DNA of 64,000 nucleotides from Cristatella mucedo (lineage: Eukaryota; Bryozoa; Phylactolaemata; Cristatellidae): positions 92,001 through 156,000 of the forward strand of contig WPIO01000172.1 in assembly GCA_009760855.2 (NCBI GenBank), written 5' to 3'. Below are positions 43,855 to 54,824 of the stretch, piece after piece; position 1 is the stretch's first letter; each line of letters starts with the position of its first letter. Position numbers and translations under genes: made by a program. The notes beneath the pieces are model-generated. The model did not search any database. It was given only the letters and a program-made list of their open reading frames with translations, and was not told the origin of the DNA.

Positions 43855-45350
43855 AAAAATTCAAACCCTTCTAGTAAGTTTCAGTCTCGTTTTAGAGCTA
43901 ATAACTCCTGAGAGTCAGCATTGGTTCGGGTGTAAAACGACCTACTTAGGAATTCAGACATGGGTAGGGTATCTCTGCTTGCTTAGCTCGATCTTTCGCC
44001 GGCTTTTGATATTATCAATCGCTGACTCCTCATTTGAGTGACTCTCATATCGCATAGGCAAACAGGCACTGCATTGCAATGGTTCAGGTCATATCTCAGT
44101 GGGAGACTCCAAAGTATTAAAATGAATGAACAAAGATTATCCGAGGAACCTCTGAAATATGGTGTACCTCAGAGTTCCATGCTTGGTTCCATTCTTTTCA
44201 TGGTGTATACTCTTCCTCTTGCTAATGTGATTGCCAAGTAAACTCTAGGTTTTCGCTTGTATGTGGATAATACTCAGTTGTACCTTGGCTTCGATCCCTT
44301 CCAATCTTCGAGCACCTCGAATTCTCTCAACTCCCTTGCTGCATGTATTGATGACATAAGCACCTGGATGTCAGCAAACTTTCTTAGCTGAATAATAATA
44401 AAACCAACCGGCATGTTATGGGCAAAGTGCGATTCCGAAAATGAAAAGGCTGACGCTCACAATCGGCTCTACCAGCATATCTCCTGTGGACTCTGCACGA
44501 GATCTAGGTGTCATGTTCCAGAGTGACGTTTCGTTAGACGACCAAATCAGCTAAAAAATCAAGTCTGCCTACTTACAGCTACACAGCATTACTAAAATTC
44601 GGGCTTATTTAGACAGGGACATCACATATAAGTTGATCCATGCGTTTGTGATATCCCGTTTTGACTTTTGTAACTCACTGCTTGCCGGTCTACCTGCCTG
44701 TGCAATCAGGCGTTTATAGCTGGTGGCCAGACACTGCAAGTAGGCTTGTCTGTAGCGAGCGTCGCAGTTGCCACATCACGTCACTTCTCGCCGACCTGCA
44801 CTGGCCACAGGTCAAGCAACACATCTAGTTCAAGGCTTTGTTGCTGACTTTTAGGTCACTTCATTATTTGGCTCCAGCCTACCTATCAGAGCTACTGCCC
44901 ACCAGGCTAAGCATCGCACCACCTGCTTTTCGGAAACTAACTGCTTACCGATACCTCGTACAAACCTCAAATCTTTTGGGGACCGTGCATTTAGTTCGTA
45001 TGCTCTCAAAGCCTGGAAGTTACTCCTGACTTCCCTCATGACATTTCCTGACTTTACCACATTTAAAAATGAATTAATTTTAAATGCACCTATTTATCGC
45101 AGCATTTATTAGGTCCCTGTGATTCGTCCTGTATGTGCTTATGGGTGCTGACACTGTGGACGCTGCAACTAACTACACTTGCATGCTGACCCTGTGCATA
45201 TCACCCCTAGCCATGTTATTCTTGTTGTTTATTGAGCATGCTACCACTAGCCATTTGATCGTGTTTCTTTTTCAGCAAATCTCAAGCGCCTAGAAAGAGA
45301 TTGAGTTATCTGAGGGCGGTTTATCAAGTGTGTTATAATTATTATTATAA
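43855..45350 (+). mobile_element. LINE A copy, divergent subfamily, long
   Basis: From the 'SKFQSRF' region through motif A, 'YGVPQSSMLGSILF', a mutated motif C, the C-terminal region and the hairpin tail; many stops. Confidence 0.8.
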
Positions 45351-45838
45351 GGAGTAAGAGGGAAGCCACAACCAACTCTAGAACACAGACATTGACATCA
45401 CAAGCGATCATATTTGGCGAATGGCCGACTGGTGGAATAACTAACCGGCAAAGGTTCTATTCATAAAGGAGGTTGATGAAAATTACAATACGGGAGCCTC
45501 AGTTCAGCTACATGTCAAAGACTGTCCCTGAAGCCATAAAGGGCTAGCGCAACAACGGTCGTAACTCATAAAAGTGAAACCGAAGCTGCTTGAAATTCGC
45601 TGCTCTCTTGCACTGACCAATTCCTATCGGCCTTCATTCACAATAAAAGCGGTAGAACTCACAAAAACCAAGGCCAGCACAGTACCCACAAATCAATTGA
45701 AGCATTGCTGAACCGTTTCTGTATTTTTATCGATGCTACAAGGAAACGTGGGAATGTACATACAAAGTGAAATATAATCGCTTGCGCACAGAAAAATTCT
45801 GGCCAATCGACATGTTTTAGTGTTATGCTACTGCTTAC
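45351..45838. other. Intronic stretch
   Basis: 45420-45530 plus resembles the coding-like segment at 33.3 kb ('MADWWNN', 'ASVQLHVKD'). Otherwise unassigned. Confidence 0.3.
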
Positions 45839-45979
45839 CGACTTCAGGCATTCCCAGCCGTCAGGTAGTTGTGACAGGCTACAGTCCGAAGTATTGAGCC
45901 TCTTTAATATCTGCAGATAGCATATGGAAGGCGGTAGTTGTACAAGACCTTTGTTTTGGTGGACATCAAGTTCCTCTAA
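45839..45979 (-). CDS. LRR gene exon, 141 nt
   Basis: Acceptor 'ttttttcag', donor GTAAGC; phase 0. 'LEELDVHQNKGLVQLPPSIC' then 'LKRLNTSDCSLSQLPDGW': two LRRs. Confidence 0.85.
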
Positions 45980-46144
45980 CTGAAAAAAACATGTATCATA
46001 TGATGAATACTTGTAATACGAGTTATAAAATAGCTTTCACAAATCACAGACATCGGCAAGATCCTAAGTACTGAACTTACACTGAAAGCATACTATTGCG
46101 GACTACTGCACTCAACGTGACAGCAGTAGGCTTCTGCAATTTTG

Positions 46145-47480
46145 AAGGGCGAGTAATTGCCAAGCACAATCTAGGCTTTCACTTCTATGCGGATGACAGT
46201 TGATCCCTCCTAGTCTTCGAGCACCTCAAATTCTCTCAACTCACTTGCTGCATGCATTGATGACACCCGCACATGGATGGCAGCAAATTTTCTAAAACTA
46301 AACGATGATAAAACTAACATACTAGTTATGGACAAACCCAGTGTGATTCACAAATGGGAAAGGCTTACCTTCAAAATTGGCTCTGCCAGCATATCTCCTG
46401 TGGAATCAGCTCGAAATCTAGGTGTCATATTCCAAAGCGACCTCTCGTTAGACGACCATATCAGCACCACAGTCAAATCTGCCTATTTTCAGCTTCATAA
46501 CATTGCTAAAATTCAGGCTTGTTTAGATAATTATTATTATTATATAAGGCGCTTAGATAAAAGTAGAGGGCAGAATGGTTGAAGGTAGTAGACCAAAGTC
46601 CCAGATTTCAATGTCAACCTGCACTGGCTACCAGTCAAGCAACGGATTGACTTCAAGGTTTTGTTGCTCACTTTTAGGTCACTGCATTCTTTGGAATCAG
46701 CTCGAAATCTAGGTGTCATATTCCAAAGCGACCTCTCGTTAGACGACCATATCAGCACCACAGTCAAATCTGCCTATTTTCAGCTTCATAACATTGCTAA
46801 AATTCAGGCTTGTTTAGATAATTATTATTATTATTATATAAGGCGCTTAGATAAAAGTAGAGGGCAGAATGGTTGAAGGTAGTAGACCAAAGTCCCAGAT
46901 TTCAATGTCAACCTGCACTGGCTACCAGTCAAGCAACGGATTGACTTCAAGGTTTTGTTGCTCACTTTTAGGTCACTGCATTCTTTGGCTCCAGCCTATC
47001 TCTCAGATATACTCCCCCATCAGGCCAGGCATCGTACCACCCGCTTTTCGGAATCCAACAGTCTACAAATACCTCGTATGAACCTCATATCCTTTGGAGA
47101 CCGTGCATTCGGTTCGTATGCTCCCAAAGCCTGGAACTCCCTCCCGACCTGCGTCCGAAAATCTGCTGACCTGACAACATGTAAAAAGAACTTAAAAACA
47201 CACCTATTGAGGACAGCATTTAGTGGGTCCCTGTGATTCGTCCTTTGTGTGCTAATGCGTGCTGACACTGTCCATGCTGCCACAAACCACATTTGCATGC
47301 TGACCCTGTGCATGCCACCCCTAACCATGTTATTCATTTTGTTTGTTTTTCAAACATGATATTACTCCCCATTCATTTACATTTTACTTTGCAGGAAATG
47401 TAAAGCACCTTGAAAGATTAAGAGATTAAGTTCTTTGAGGGCACTTTATCAAGTGCATTACTATTATTATTATTATTAAA
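46145..47480 (+). mobile_element. LINE A deletion derivative with internal tandem duplication
   Basis: Begins at the YADD region (46150), runs to 'KIQACLDN', then an ATT run plus a private 60-base junction, then jumps to DLHWLP.. and the C-terminal end and tail. The block 46402-46692 is repeated at 46693-46986. Confidence 0.85.
46402..46986. repeat. Tandem duplication, period 291 bp
   Basis: Two copies that differ, as far as I can read, only by one ATT unit in the internal microsatellite. Confidence 0.9.
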
Positions 47481-47627
47481 AACTAATCACATAGCAGCTG
47501 CAAACTGACTATCCTAGCAGTAGTGCTAGCAGGAAAACTGAGGACTGAATGACAAAATCCCGGCCACACAATGGCATAAGCAAAAAGTAAAAATTTTGAA
47601 GTGCTTCAGCTTTGTTCAATAGCTTAC

Positions 47628-47768
47628 CAGAGTAAGTTGTTCCCAGCTGTTAGGTAGTTCTGACATGCCAAAGTTCGAAGCCCACAGCTTCTTCAGTGCC
47701 GGCAGCAGACACATGGACGTCGATAGAAATCCTACTTTCGGGTTACCACCAATAACAAATTCCTCTAA
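47628..47768 (-). CDS. LRR gene exon, 141 nt (most 5' found)
   Basis: Acceptor 'cattttccag', donor GTAAGC; phase 0. 'LEEFVIGGNPKVGFLSTSMC' then 'LKKLWASNFGMSELPNSW'; the least canonical LRR pair of the array. Confidence 0.75.
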
Positions 47769-48431
47769 CTGGAAAATGAATCAGGGGTGAGTCAAAAACA
47801 GGCAATACACACTAGATACTTCCTCGGTATAAACATTTCAAAATACCCGTGTAAGTCACTGGAGAAGCATATTGCCCATCGAATACTGCAAACACCTCTA
47901 CACCAATGTAGCCCAAGCACCGAGCGTCTGCTTTTCGGTCAATCTGTGATGGATTGCAATTGATTGTGAAACTGCTCTGGCCATTGCTGACGATTGCTGG
48001 ACGTTGCCAAAGAAATAATAAGTAAAATGGCTTGGAACTTTTGTGGATGCAAATACAAAACAACGCAATGTTATACTCGATAAGAGGTAAGGTTTGCACA
48101 ACTCATTTAGGTCGATTGTAATTCGATTGGAACAGATTGTAGTGACGTTGGCCTGGACCATTGCAATCGGTTGCCGTACATTAATAAAAATCATGGGAGC
48201 AAACTGGCTTAAAATTATATGGGTGCAGTTTCAAAACATGGCTTCATACAATTAATTAACAATTATAGTTAGCACAAATTATTTTCTGGTTGCTTGCTTC
48301 GGACTGCAGCAAATTTTAGGGGATTGTGACTATGGCCCAGGGTATTGCAGTCAATTGCAGCATTAGCATAAGAACACATTCGTGCCACTTCTGCAAAATT
48401 TTGTGGACTAACTTAAAACGAAGTTGAGAAT
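47769..48431. repeat. Degenerate long tandem repeats
   Basis: Three loosely similar units begin near 47945, 48115 and 48300, sharing 'attg.aatt.gattg', 'gg.ctgg.ccattg' and 'aaatggctt/aactggctt'. No gene recognised; 5' exons of the LRR gene might lie here unseen. Confidence 0.3.
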
Positions 48432-48540
48432 TATAAAAGAAAATAAATTAATCCTAGCTGATTAAAAGCATCTTTTTGTAAAGTGACAGTAGAGCCTTTA
48501 CGGATATCACCACCACTTGCAGTGGCGATAAAGGATCGTC
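48432..48540 (-). mobile_element. Second SINE family (S2), 3' part
   Basis: 'cctagctgattaaa', 'cctttacgg' and 'cttgcagtggcgataaa' match the body of the full copy at 49.9 kb. The tRNA-like head is missing. Confidence 0.6.
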
Positions 48541-48625
48541 TGCCCCAGGAATCGATAAAAGTCGAGACCGGATGTCACCAGTGTATGGACCAATTAAGAT
48601 GTGGTATCCCTGTCTTCACTGCTAA
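48541..48625 (-). mobile_element. LINE A scrap
   Basis: 'gaccggatgtcacc', 'tggaccaattaagatgtgg': the VHAFVTSRL region. Confidence 0.6.
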
Positions 48626-49304
48626 TGGTTCACCATTGATTATCGCATGTCGGTAAGCACTAGCACTTTTGCTGTCCTGGTTTGGACCAGCTGTGAGGCA
48701 CTCATCGTTAACGACTAGGGTGGTTGGCTCTAGTACTGCTCCACATGTAAAGCACCGGATCAGTGGCGTTCCTTGGACATTGTGAGACCGGGAACGAACC
48801 AGACAGATCGCACCCCTTTTTCAGTGAATAGTTTTCAAATAGATTAAGCATTTAAATATGCTGACTTGATTTCTTCAGCTCGGAGCACCATGCTGCCCAG
48901 CAATATTTTTGCTAAATGCGATTTACAAAACATCAAAAGTATTAAGCACCCATTTTGGCACCCTTGATCCAGTGCTCAGGGATATATGGCCCCTACCTCC
49001 CTTCATTATGCCACCGACCCGGATAAAGGTCAAGTTCTCAAAGGCTGGTATAGGAATGAAGTATTTATGTGAGGGCTGTGCTGATGGTCGCAGTAATTTT
49101 ACGACGGTCTGCCACTGCATTTATTTAATTTTAAAATATTGGTTGTATCACCCAATAGCAATTCTAAGCATCTTAAAAGGCAGACAGTTAGATTGATTGG
49201 ACAAGAGTTAGTCTTGTGAGACTAGGAAATCAACTTCGAAATAAGGTCAGTCTCTGCTGCTATCAACCTGGATAGAAAGGTAGAAATGGGAAAGACGATT
49301 AAGT
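48626..49304. other. Unassigned stretch
   Basis: No gene or repeat recognised. Confidence 0.3.
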
Positions 49305-49655
49305 CGTGCTCCCAAAGCCTGGAACTGCCTCCCGACCTGCGTCAGAACATCCCCTGACCTGACAACATTTAAAAGGAACGTAAAAACACACCTATTTAGG
49401 ACATCATTTAGTGGGTCCCTGTGATTCGTCCTTGATGTACTTATGCGTGCTGACACTGTGCATGCTGCCACTAACCACATTTGCATGCTGACGCCTGTGC
49501 ATGTCACCACTAACCATATTATTCATTTTGTTTGTTTTTCAAGCATGATTTTACTTACCATTCAATTGCATTTTCTTTTGCAGCAAATGTAAAGCGCCTA
49601 GCAAGAGATCAAGTTCTCTGAGGGCGCTTTATCAAGTGCATTATTATTATTATAA
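49305..49655 (+). mobile_element. LINE A 3' end
   Basis: From 'CSQSLELP'-region codons through the 3' untranslated block to ATT repeats. Confidence 0.85.
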
Positions 49656-49914
49656 GTCACGTACCACTTATGAGGCTGACCAACTTTTTCTGATCGATGC
49701 AGAATTTTACCAACGACGAAGTCCTGACGAGCTTTCAACTAAGAATGTGAGACAGCTATGGCCTTTTAAAAATTGTGTATCTGTAGTCGTAAGCACATAA
49801 GAAATTACATGCTTAGTGACATTAAATGCTTCCTGCATGTGTGGTTGACATATGCTTAAGTTTGCCTGCTGTCAGTATTTGCTCTGTTAATCGAGAAGTC
49901 CATCATTACACCTT

Positions 49915-50103
49915 AATAAATAATAAATCCTAGCTGATTAAACAGCCTCTTTTTGTATAGCGACAGAAAAGCCTTTACGGCTATGACCACCGCTTGCAGT
50001 GGCGATAAAGAATCGCCCACTGCAGTATTCGAACCCACGATCTCGGGACCGAGGTCGTGAAAGCAACCGCCTTACCTAGTGTGCCACCACGGCTCACCAT
50101 CTC
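49915..50103 (-). mobile_element. Second tRNA-derived SINE (S2), full copy
   Basis: On the minus strand a tRNA-like head (GTGGCACACTAGGTAAGG, then GTGGGTTCGAATACTGC, a near-perfect B box) is followed by a body ending 'taatcagctaggatttatt'. Unlike S1 it has no LINE A tail. Confidence 0.65.
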
Positions 50104-50264
50104 TGGCCTTGAATCAGTGAATGATTATGCTCTTAGGTACTCTCATCATGCATGCATATTATCGTTTTGATATCACCAATGAAATTGGGTCGTGTGCTTA
50201 ATTACTTCAACTTGACCCTCCCATAAAAAAGTGAACATTGAAACTTGCTAGATCGACAGATAGC

Positions 50265-50452
50265 TAGATTTGCATGCTGACCCTGTGCATGTCACCCCTA
50301 ATCATGTTATTCATTTAATTTGTGCATCAGGCATGATTTTACTCACCATTTTATTGCATTTCCCTTTGCAGCAAATGTAAAGCGCCTAGAGAGAGATTAA
50401 TTTCTGTGAGGGTACTTTATCAAGTGCATTATTATTATTATTATTATTATCG
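50265..50452 (+). mobile_element. LINE A 3' tail
   Basis: 3' untranslated block, hairpin and ATT repeats. Confidence 0.85.
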
Positions 50453-51066
50453 ACTAAATTAGGACTGCCAAGATGTAGTTGACAATTCCTTAATTATACC
50501 GACTGGGAACCAGGTGTGCCATAGTTAATTGTTTGGAGGCTTACAAGCTCAAGTCATGTGATACGCAGTTAGATATCCTCTAGGAATTAAGGAAACAGGA
50601 ACTATGTACCCTGAACTGGGATTTCAGTCGGGCTCTGCCAGTCATTTAAGAGTGATTGTACACCGTGATTAGTGCTACAGACCTGTAAACCTTCGCAACC
50701 GTCACATGGTTTGATCTATGCTACTGTCGGGGACTTGTCATATCAAAGTATATGTGGTCTTTATCTCTGCCCTGGTTGAGCACATTGATGAAGGTGACCT
50801 TTGACGACGAAGTTAATGGGCTCGAACTCTGTGGCGCATGTTATGCATCTGATTTACATTCAGTTCTCTTACGGCACTGTAAGCATGACTTTTCTTGTAA
50901 TTTTCTTGGTTAGCTACTGGCAGCATATCTATTGTATATGCAGTGGTGCTGCGCCTACAGAAGTCGCTAGCCTTATTTCAAAGGCAGAGATCACTAGTAT
51001 TGTTCATCAATCAGCACGAATCATGCACCGTTACTAGTGCAGTATTTGCTGCTTTAGGACTTCCTT
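50453..51066. other. Unassigned stretch
   Basis: No recognised feature. Confidence 0.3.
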
Positions 51067-51210
51067 GCCGAGCTGGTTCGGTCCAGCGGTTAGAGTGCTC
51101 GCCCCGACCAAGGTCTGGCTGAGGTCGTGGGCTCGAGCCCCGAGGCATAGGTGAAGCGCCTGAATAGAGAGTAAGTTCTCTTGGGGCGCTATACAAATGA
51201 AGTATATTTG
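51067..51210 (+). mobile_element. SINE S1, copy 5
   Basis: Most complete copy: CGGTCCAGCGGTTAGAG head, GGGCTCGAGCCCC, hairpin tail AAGCGCC..GGGCGCT. Confidence 0.85.
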
Positions 51211-51889
51211 TTTATTTATATTGAAGAAGCTGTTACACTGTGTTTGTAATGGTAGCAATTGTAGTCATTTCCTCTTGCATCGCTTGTGCCAATCGCTGTC
51301 CTTTGAATCTGTGGTGTGTCGTACGTGAAACCATCGACTGCCAATGTCATCTATCCCCACCCAGATACCAAAACTAGCTTTATTTCGTTGGTTTCGATCT
51401 AGATCATGTCTTCCAGAAATTCTCCTTTTCTTATTCTACGTGTTACAACATTGATTTTGATTACTCACTCACCCATATGTATCAAATTTCGTTGTCATGC
51501 ATTTTCTATACCGCCTGTCGTACCTGCTCACGTAAATAGGAACAGCGGTTTACTTAACCAGCCACTGAGTGATTGCCAATATTCAAGGTCCCTAAGAAGC
51601 CGTCATGATACAATTTTTATTTACAGATAGTCATCTTTAAGTAAGCCGAACCTGTGCAGTGTATGATTTAGTGTTTCGGTTTTCTTGGCATTTCCTGCAA
51701 ACTGGTGCAATATCCTCGATGTCGTAAACATGATCAGGCCAGTCGACTGAAGTTTAGGCAAACACGGGTGTTTTGGCAATACCAAAATAGCCTTCATACA
51801 GAACTTGCAAAGCCTGCAGTCGAATTAGCCGAGGGATTACTACCTGTTTGGTTTTACAGGCCATTTGAAACAGCAGCAAGATCGCACGG
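51211..51889. other. Unassigned stretch
   Basis: No recognised feature. Confidence 0.3.
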
Positions 51890-52107
51890 CTAAGTCTGTT
51901 AAGCAGGGGAGTAGATCTCGTTGCAAAATAATTGCGGAAGTGAGTTCCACAGTCTAGGAGCTGTAAAGCAATAGCATATGTTGTTAACGATGTTTAAGCA
52001 CAGAAAGGGAACAGCTAATGTATTGTCCATAGAGGACCTGGGGGGGGGGCAAAGCAGCTGAAACTGATGCAGCAATGCGGCTAGGTATGCAGGAGCAAAG
52101 CCATGGC
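51890..52107 (-). mobile_element. LINE B fragment
   Basis: Matches the 'VDNKL.VPFLRLKTVGDRSF' region of B; interrupted by a nine-G run. Confidence 0.7.
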
Positions 52108-52735
52108 TAGCTTTAGGTAGAGTCTCTATTTTTGTTTCGCTTTATCTCTCGGCTTTTGATGCTATCGATCACCAAGTCCTTTTCGAGCTCTTTTCATCTC
52201 GATTGGCATCACTGGCACCGCAGTGTAATGGTTCAGGTCTGTGTGCTTGGTCCACTTCTTTTCTCCATGTATACTCTCCATCTTACCGATGGGATGACCC
52301 AGCAAAATCCAGGTTTTCACTTCTATGCAAAAGAAACTTGCTTGTACCTTTACTTCGATCCATCCTAGCTCTGCAGCATATCCACTTATCTCAACTTCCT
52401 TGCCACATTTATTGATGACACCTGCACGTTGATGGCAGCAAATGTGCTTGCTTAAATTGAATGACGATAAAAACGAAACTCTATAAATAAGCTAAATTAT
52501 AGTGGGCAAACCTAGCTTGACTCAGAAAGTGGAAAACAGAGCACTCAAATACGGCTTTGCTAGCATGTTTCCTGTGGCATCTGCGCGAAATCCACCCGTG
52601 TAGTTCCAAACTTGCGTTTCATTAGACGACCACATCACCTCCACAATCACGTCTCCCTTCTTTCAGCTACATCACATTGCTGGAATTTCGGCCATCTTAC
52701 AGGGGCCAAATAAATATCACTTTTGAATGTTCCAC
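52108..52735 (+). mobile_element. LINE A reverse-transcriptase fragment
   Basis: Motif A ('LSAFDAIDHQVLFEL'), a deletion, then 'SVLGPLLF'-like and FYA(K)ET at motif C, destroyed. Ends at the 'LHHIAGI' region. Confidence 0.75.
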
Positions 52736-52835
52736 TGGAGCATCGCCGACGTGAGGGTTCATATTACCCACTGTTTTCAGTTGCTTCGCATGTGTGATCT
52801 CATCTCCTTACTGTACTCATAATTAATCTTTTCAG

Positions 52836-53065
52836 AGTGACCTTTCTAAAGCTGAAGGTTGGAACTTGTTGTTGGAATTTGTCGCTGTAAAGCGTGGGAA
52901 TGTTCTTCGGGGATTCGTAAAAACAATAGGAAAAATTCATTTCCAATCACGTCAATTTCTTTCGGATGAGTTGGACAGAGAATATAGGAAATTGCCGTGC
53001 AAACTCAAACCTGTCTTTACGAATGAAGTTGTACAAGATATGTCGGTGCTTCGAAACCCACCCAG
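52836..53065 (+). CDS. TRIM-like gene, upstream exon
   Basis: Acceptor 'aatcttttcag', donor GTAAGT. Seventy-six codons plus two bases, predicted helical ('GWNLLLEFVAVKRG', 'FLSDELDREYRKL'). The trailing AG plus the C that opens the exon at 62737 makes a Ser codon, so the two exons join in frame. The domain is not recognised; further 5' exons are expected because no start is evident. The first three codons resemble LINE A 'QSDLS', probably by chance. Confidence 0.55.
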
Positions 53066-53227
53066 GTAAGTCGCATCCTTGTATAAGCACTTGATCTATT
53101 GGAATTGGTGCCATTTGCTGGGCTTGAGAAAGTGTGCTAGGTTTTATTAAAGCAGGCACAAAGTTGAAGCACCATTTTCTTTAGGAAAGGCAAATCTGTC
53201 AACCACTAATGGGTCGATTCTAAGAAC

Positions 53228-53306
53228 AAATGTAAAGCACATAGAAAAAGATTAAGTTCTCTGAGGGCGCTTTATTTAGTGTATTATTATTATTATTATT
53301 TTTATA
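53228..53306 (+). mobile_element. LINE A 3' tail, minimal
   Basis: 'caaatgtaaagcacatag', hairpin and ATT repeats, 160 bases into the TRIM-like intron. Confidence 0.8.
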
Positions 53307-53934
53307 ACCCGTGTGTCTTATTCTGGATAGTTGAAAGTTTGATAAGTCATTAGATGTGACCGATCACCAACTGTCTGTCTTAAGAAACAACACTAGTTTG
53401 TTGTACTGTGTTTTGAGAGAAACCTTGTTTAGCTTCTGTACATTTGAGTGCTGGATACAGTCTACTGCTCTAGCTTAGGGATTTTACCCCAACATGCTGT
53501 TAAGATCACTTCAAGTGATTATTTCAAGCTTCCGAATCCTTGAAAAAGACCTCTGGAGGTATTTACATGTTAAGTAATGAACATGGCGCTTGCTAGGACC
53601 TCCCATCATTGAGGTGATTTAGCTTAAGATTTAAATCACTCCTGGGTCCTTTTCTTATCCTTTCCTCTTCTAGACTTTTTCCTATTCTCTTGCGTACGAG
53701 TCTACAGGCCAGTTGCTGTATGTTAGCCTTATGTAGCCGTTGATTACAAGTGTTATTGGTAGTGGGAAGATATTTCCTGCGACCAGATATTAAAGTATGT
53801 GTACTTATCTTGTATACCCAAGAATGCCTGCATGAAGGAGTTGGATCCACAAGGACGTGTCAGTCATGCTTCTCAGTAGTTTCTCAGTTAGCCCATTTCG
53901 AGCCTGCAGTCTTTGTATGTGTAGTGTATCACAA
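53307..53934. other. Unassigned intronic stretch
   Basis: Nothing recognised. Confidence 0.3.
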
Positions 53935-54390
53935 CTGCATGGACCAATTGAGATGCTATATCCCTGTCGAAACAAGCCCGAATTTTAGCAATGTTATGAA
54001 GCTGAAAGTAGGCAGACACTTGACTGTGGAGCTGATGTGGTCGTCCAACGAAAGGTCACTTTGGAAAATGACACCCAGATTTCGTGCAGATCTGCGAGAA
54101 TATTTATCTTTGCATCTGCAAGTAATCTAATTGGCGTTTTCCAAAGTGACCTCTCACTAGATCACCACATTAGCTCCACAGTTGTCTGTTTACTTTTAGC
54201 TGCATTACTTGGCTAAAAGTTAGACGTACTCTGACTCGGAGACGACATCTAAATTGGCCCATTCATTTGTAACATTCCATCTTGACTTATGTAACTCACT
54301 GCTTGCTGGTCTGCCGGCCTGTGCAATCAGGCAGATACAAAGCTCTGCAGCTAGGCTTGTCTTTCGTGTTGGTGGCTGTTTATACTACTG
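53935..54390. mobile_element. LINE A fold-back pair
   Basis: 53935-54103 (minus) and about 54120-54390 (plus) cover the same LINE segment head to head, both starting at the 'SARNLGVIFQSDLS' region. Confidence 0.65.
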
Positions 54391-54805
54391 CTACATTTTT
54401 TAGAGAAGGTAATCCAATTCTAAGCACCTTAAAGATTTCGTAAAGAAAGCATGACCAAATGGTTAGTGGCAACATTTGAAATTTCACCAAGCACAATATT
54501 GTTAGGTTTGGTGTGCACAGGGTCAACATGTGCATATGGTTTCTAGCAGCAGGCGAAGTGTGAACACCCATAAGCTCACAATGGACAAATCTTAGCGACC
54601 CAGTAAATCCCATATTAAACAAGCGTGTTTTAAGCTATTTTTAAATCTCATTGTGTCAGTGGTGTTTCGATGTCAGGCAAGTTAGAGCTCCAGGTTTTCG
54701 GAGCCTATGAAATAGTCTCCTAAGGTTTTGAGCTTCGTATGAGGTAAAGCTAAGCTTTGAGTCGAAATGATGGGACATGCCATGCTGGGTCTGATGAGAG
54801 AGTTG
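54391..54805 (-). mobile_element. LINE A 3' end, old
   Basis: Decayed 3' untranslated and C-terminal sequence without a tail. Confidence 0.65.
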
Positions 54806-54824
54806 TTCTAATTAATAATTTAAA

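Noticed and set aside
48923-49196. Overlapping frames on both strands at 49 kb
   Set aside because: No family resemblance, no splice sites in agreement, lengths within chance.
50010-50100. tRNA gene on the minus strand
   Set aside because: Good B box, but the flanking body is repeated elsewhere and no complete cloverleaf could be drawn by eye.
52836-52850. LINE origin for the first codons of the TRIM-like upstream exon
   Set aside because: Only about 11 bases match 'agtgacctttc' of LINE A and the rest diverges at once; the acceptor, donor and phase favour a host exon.
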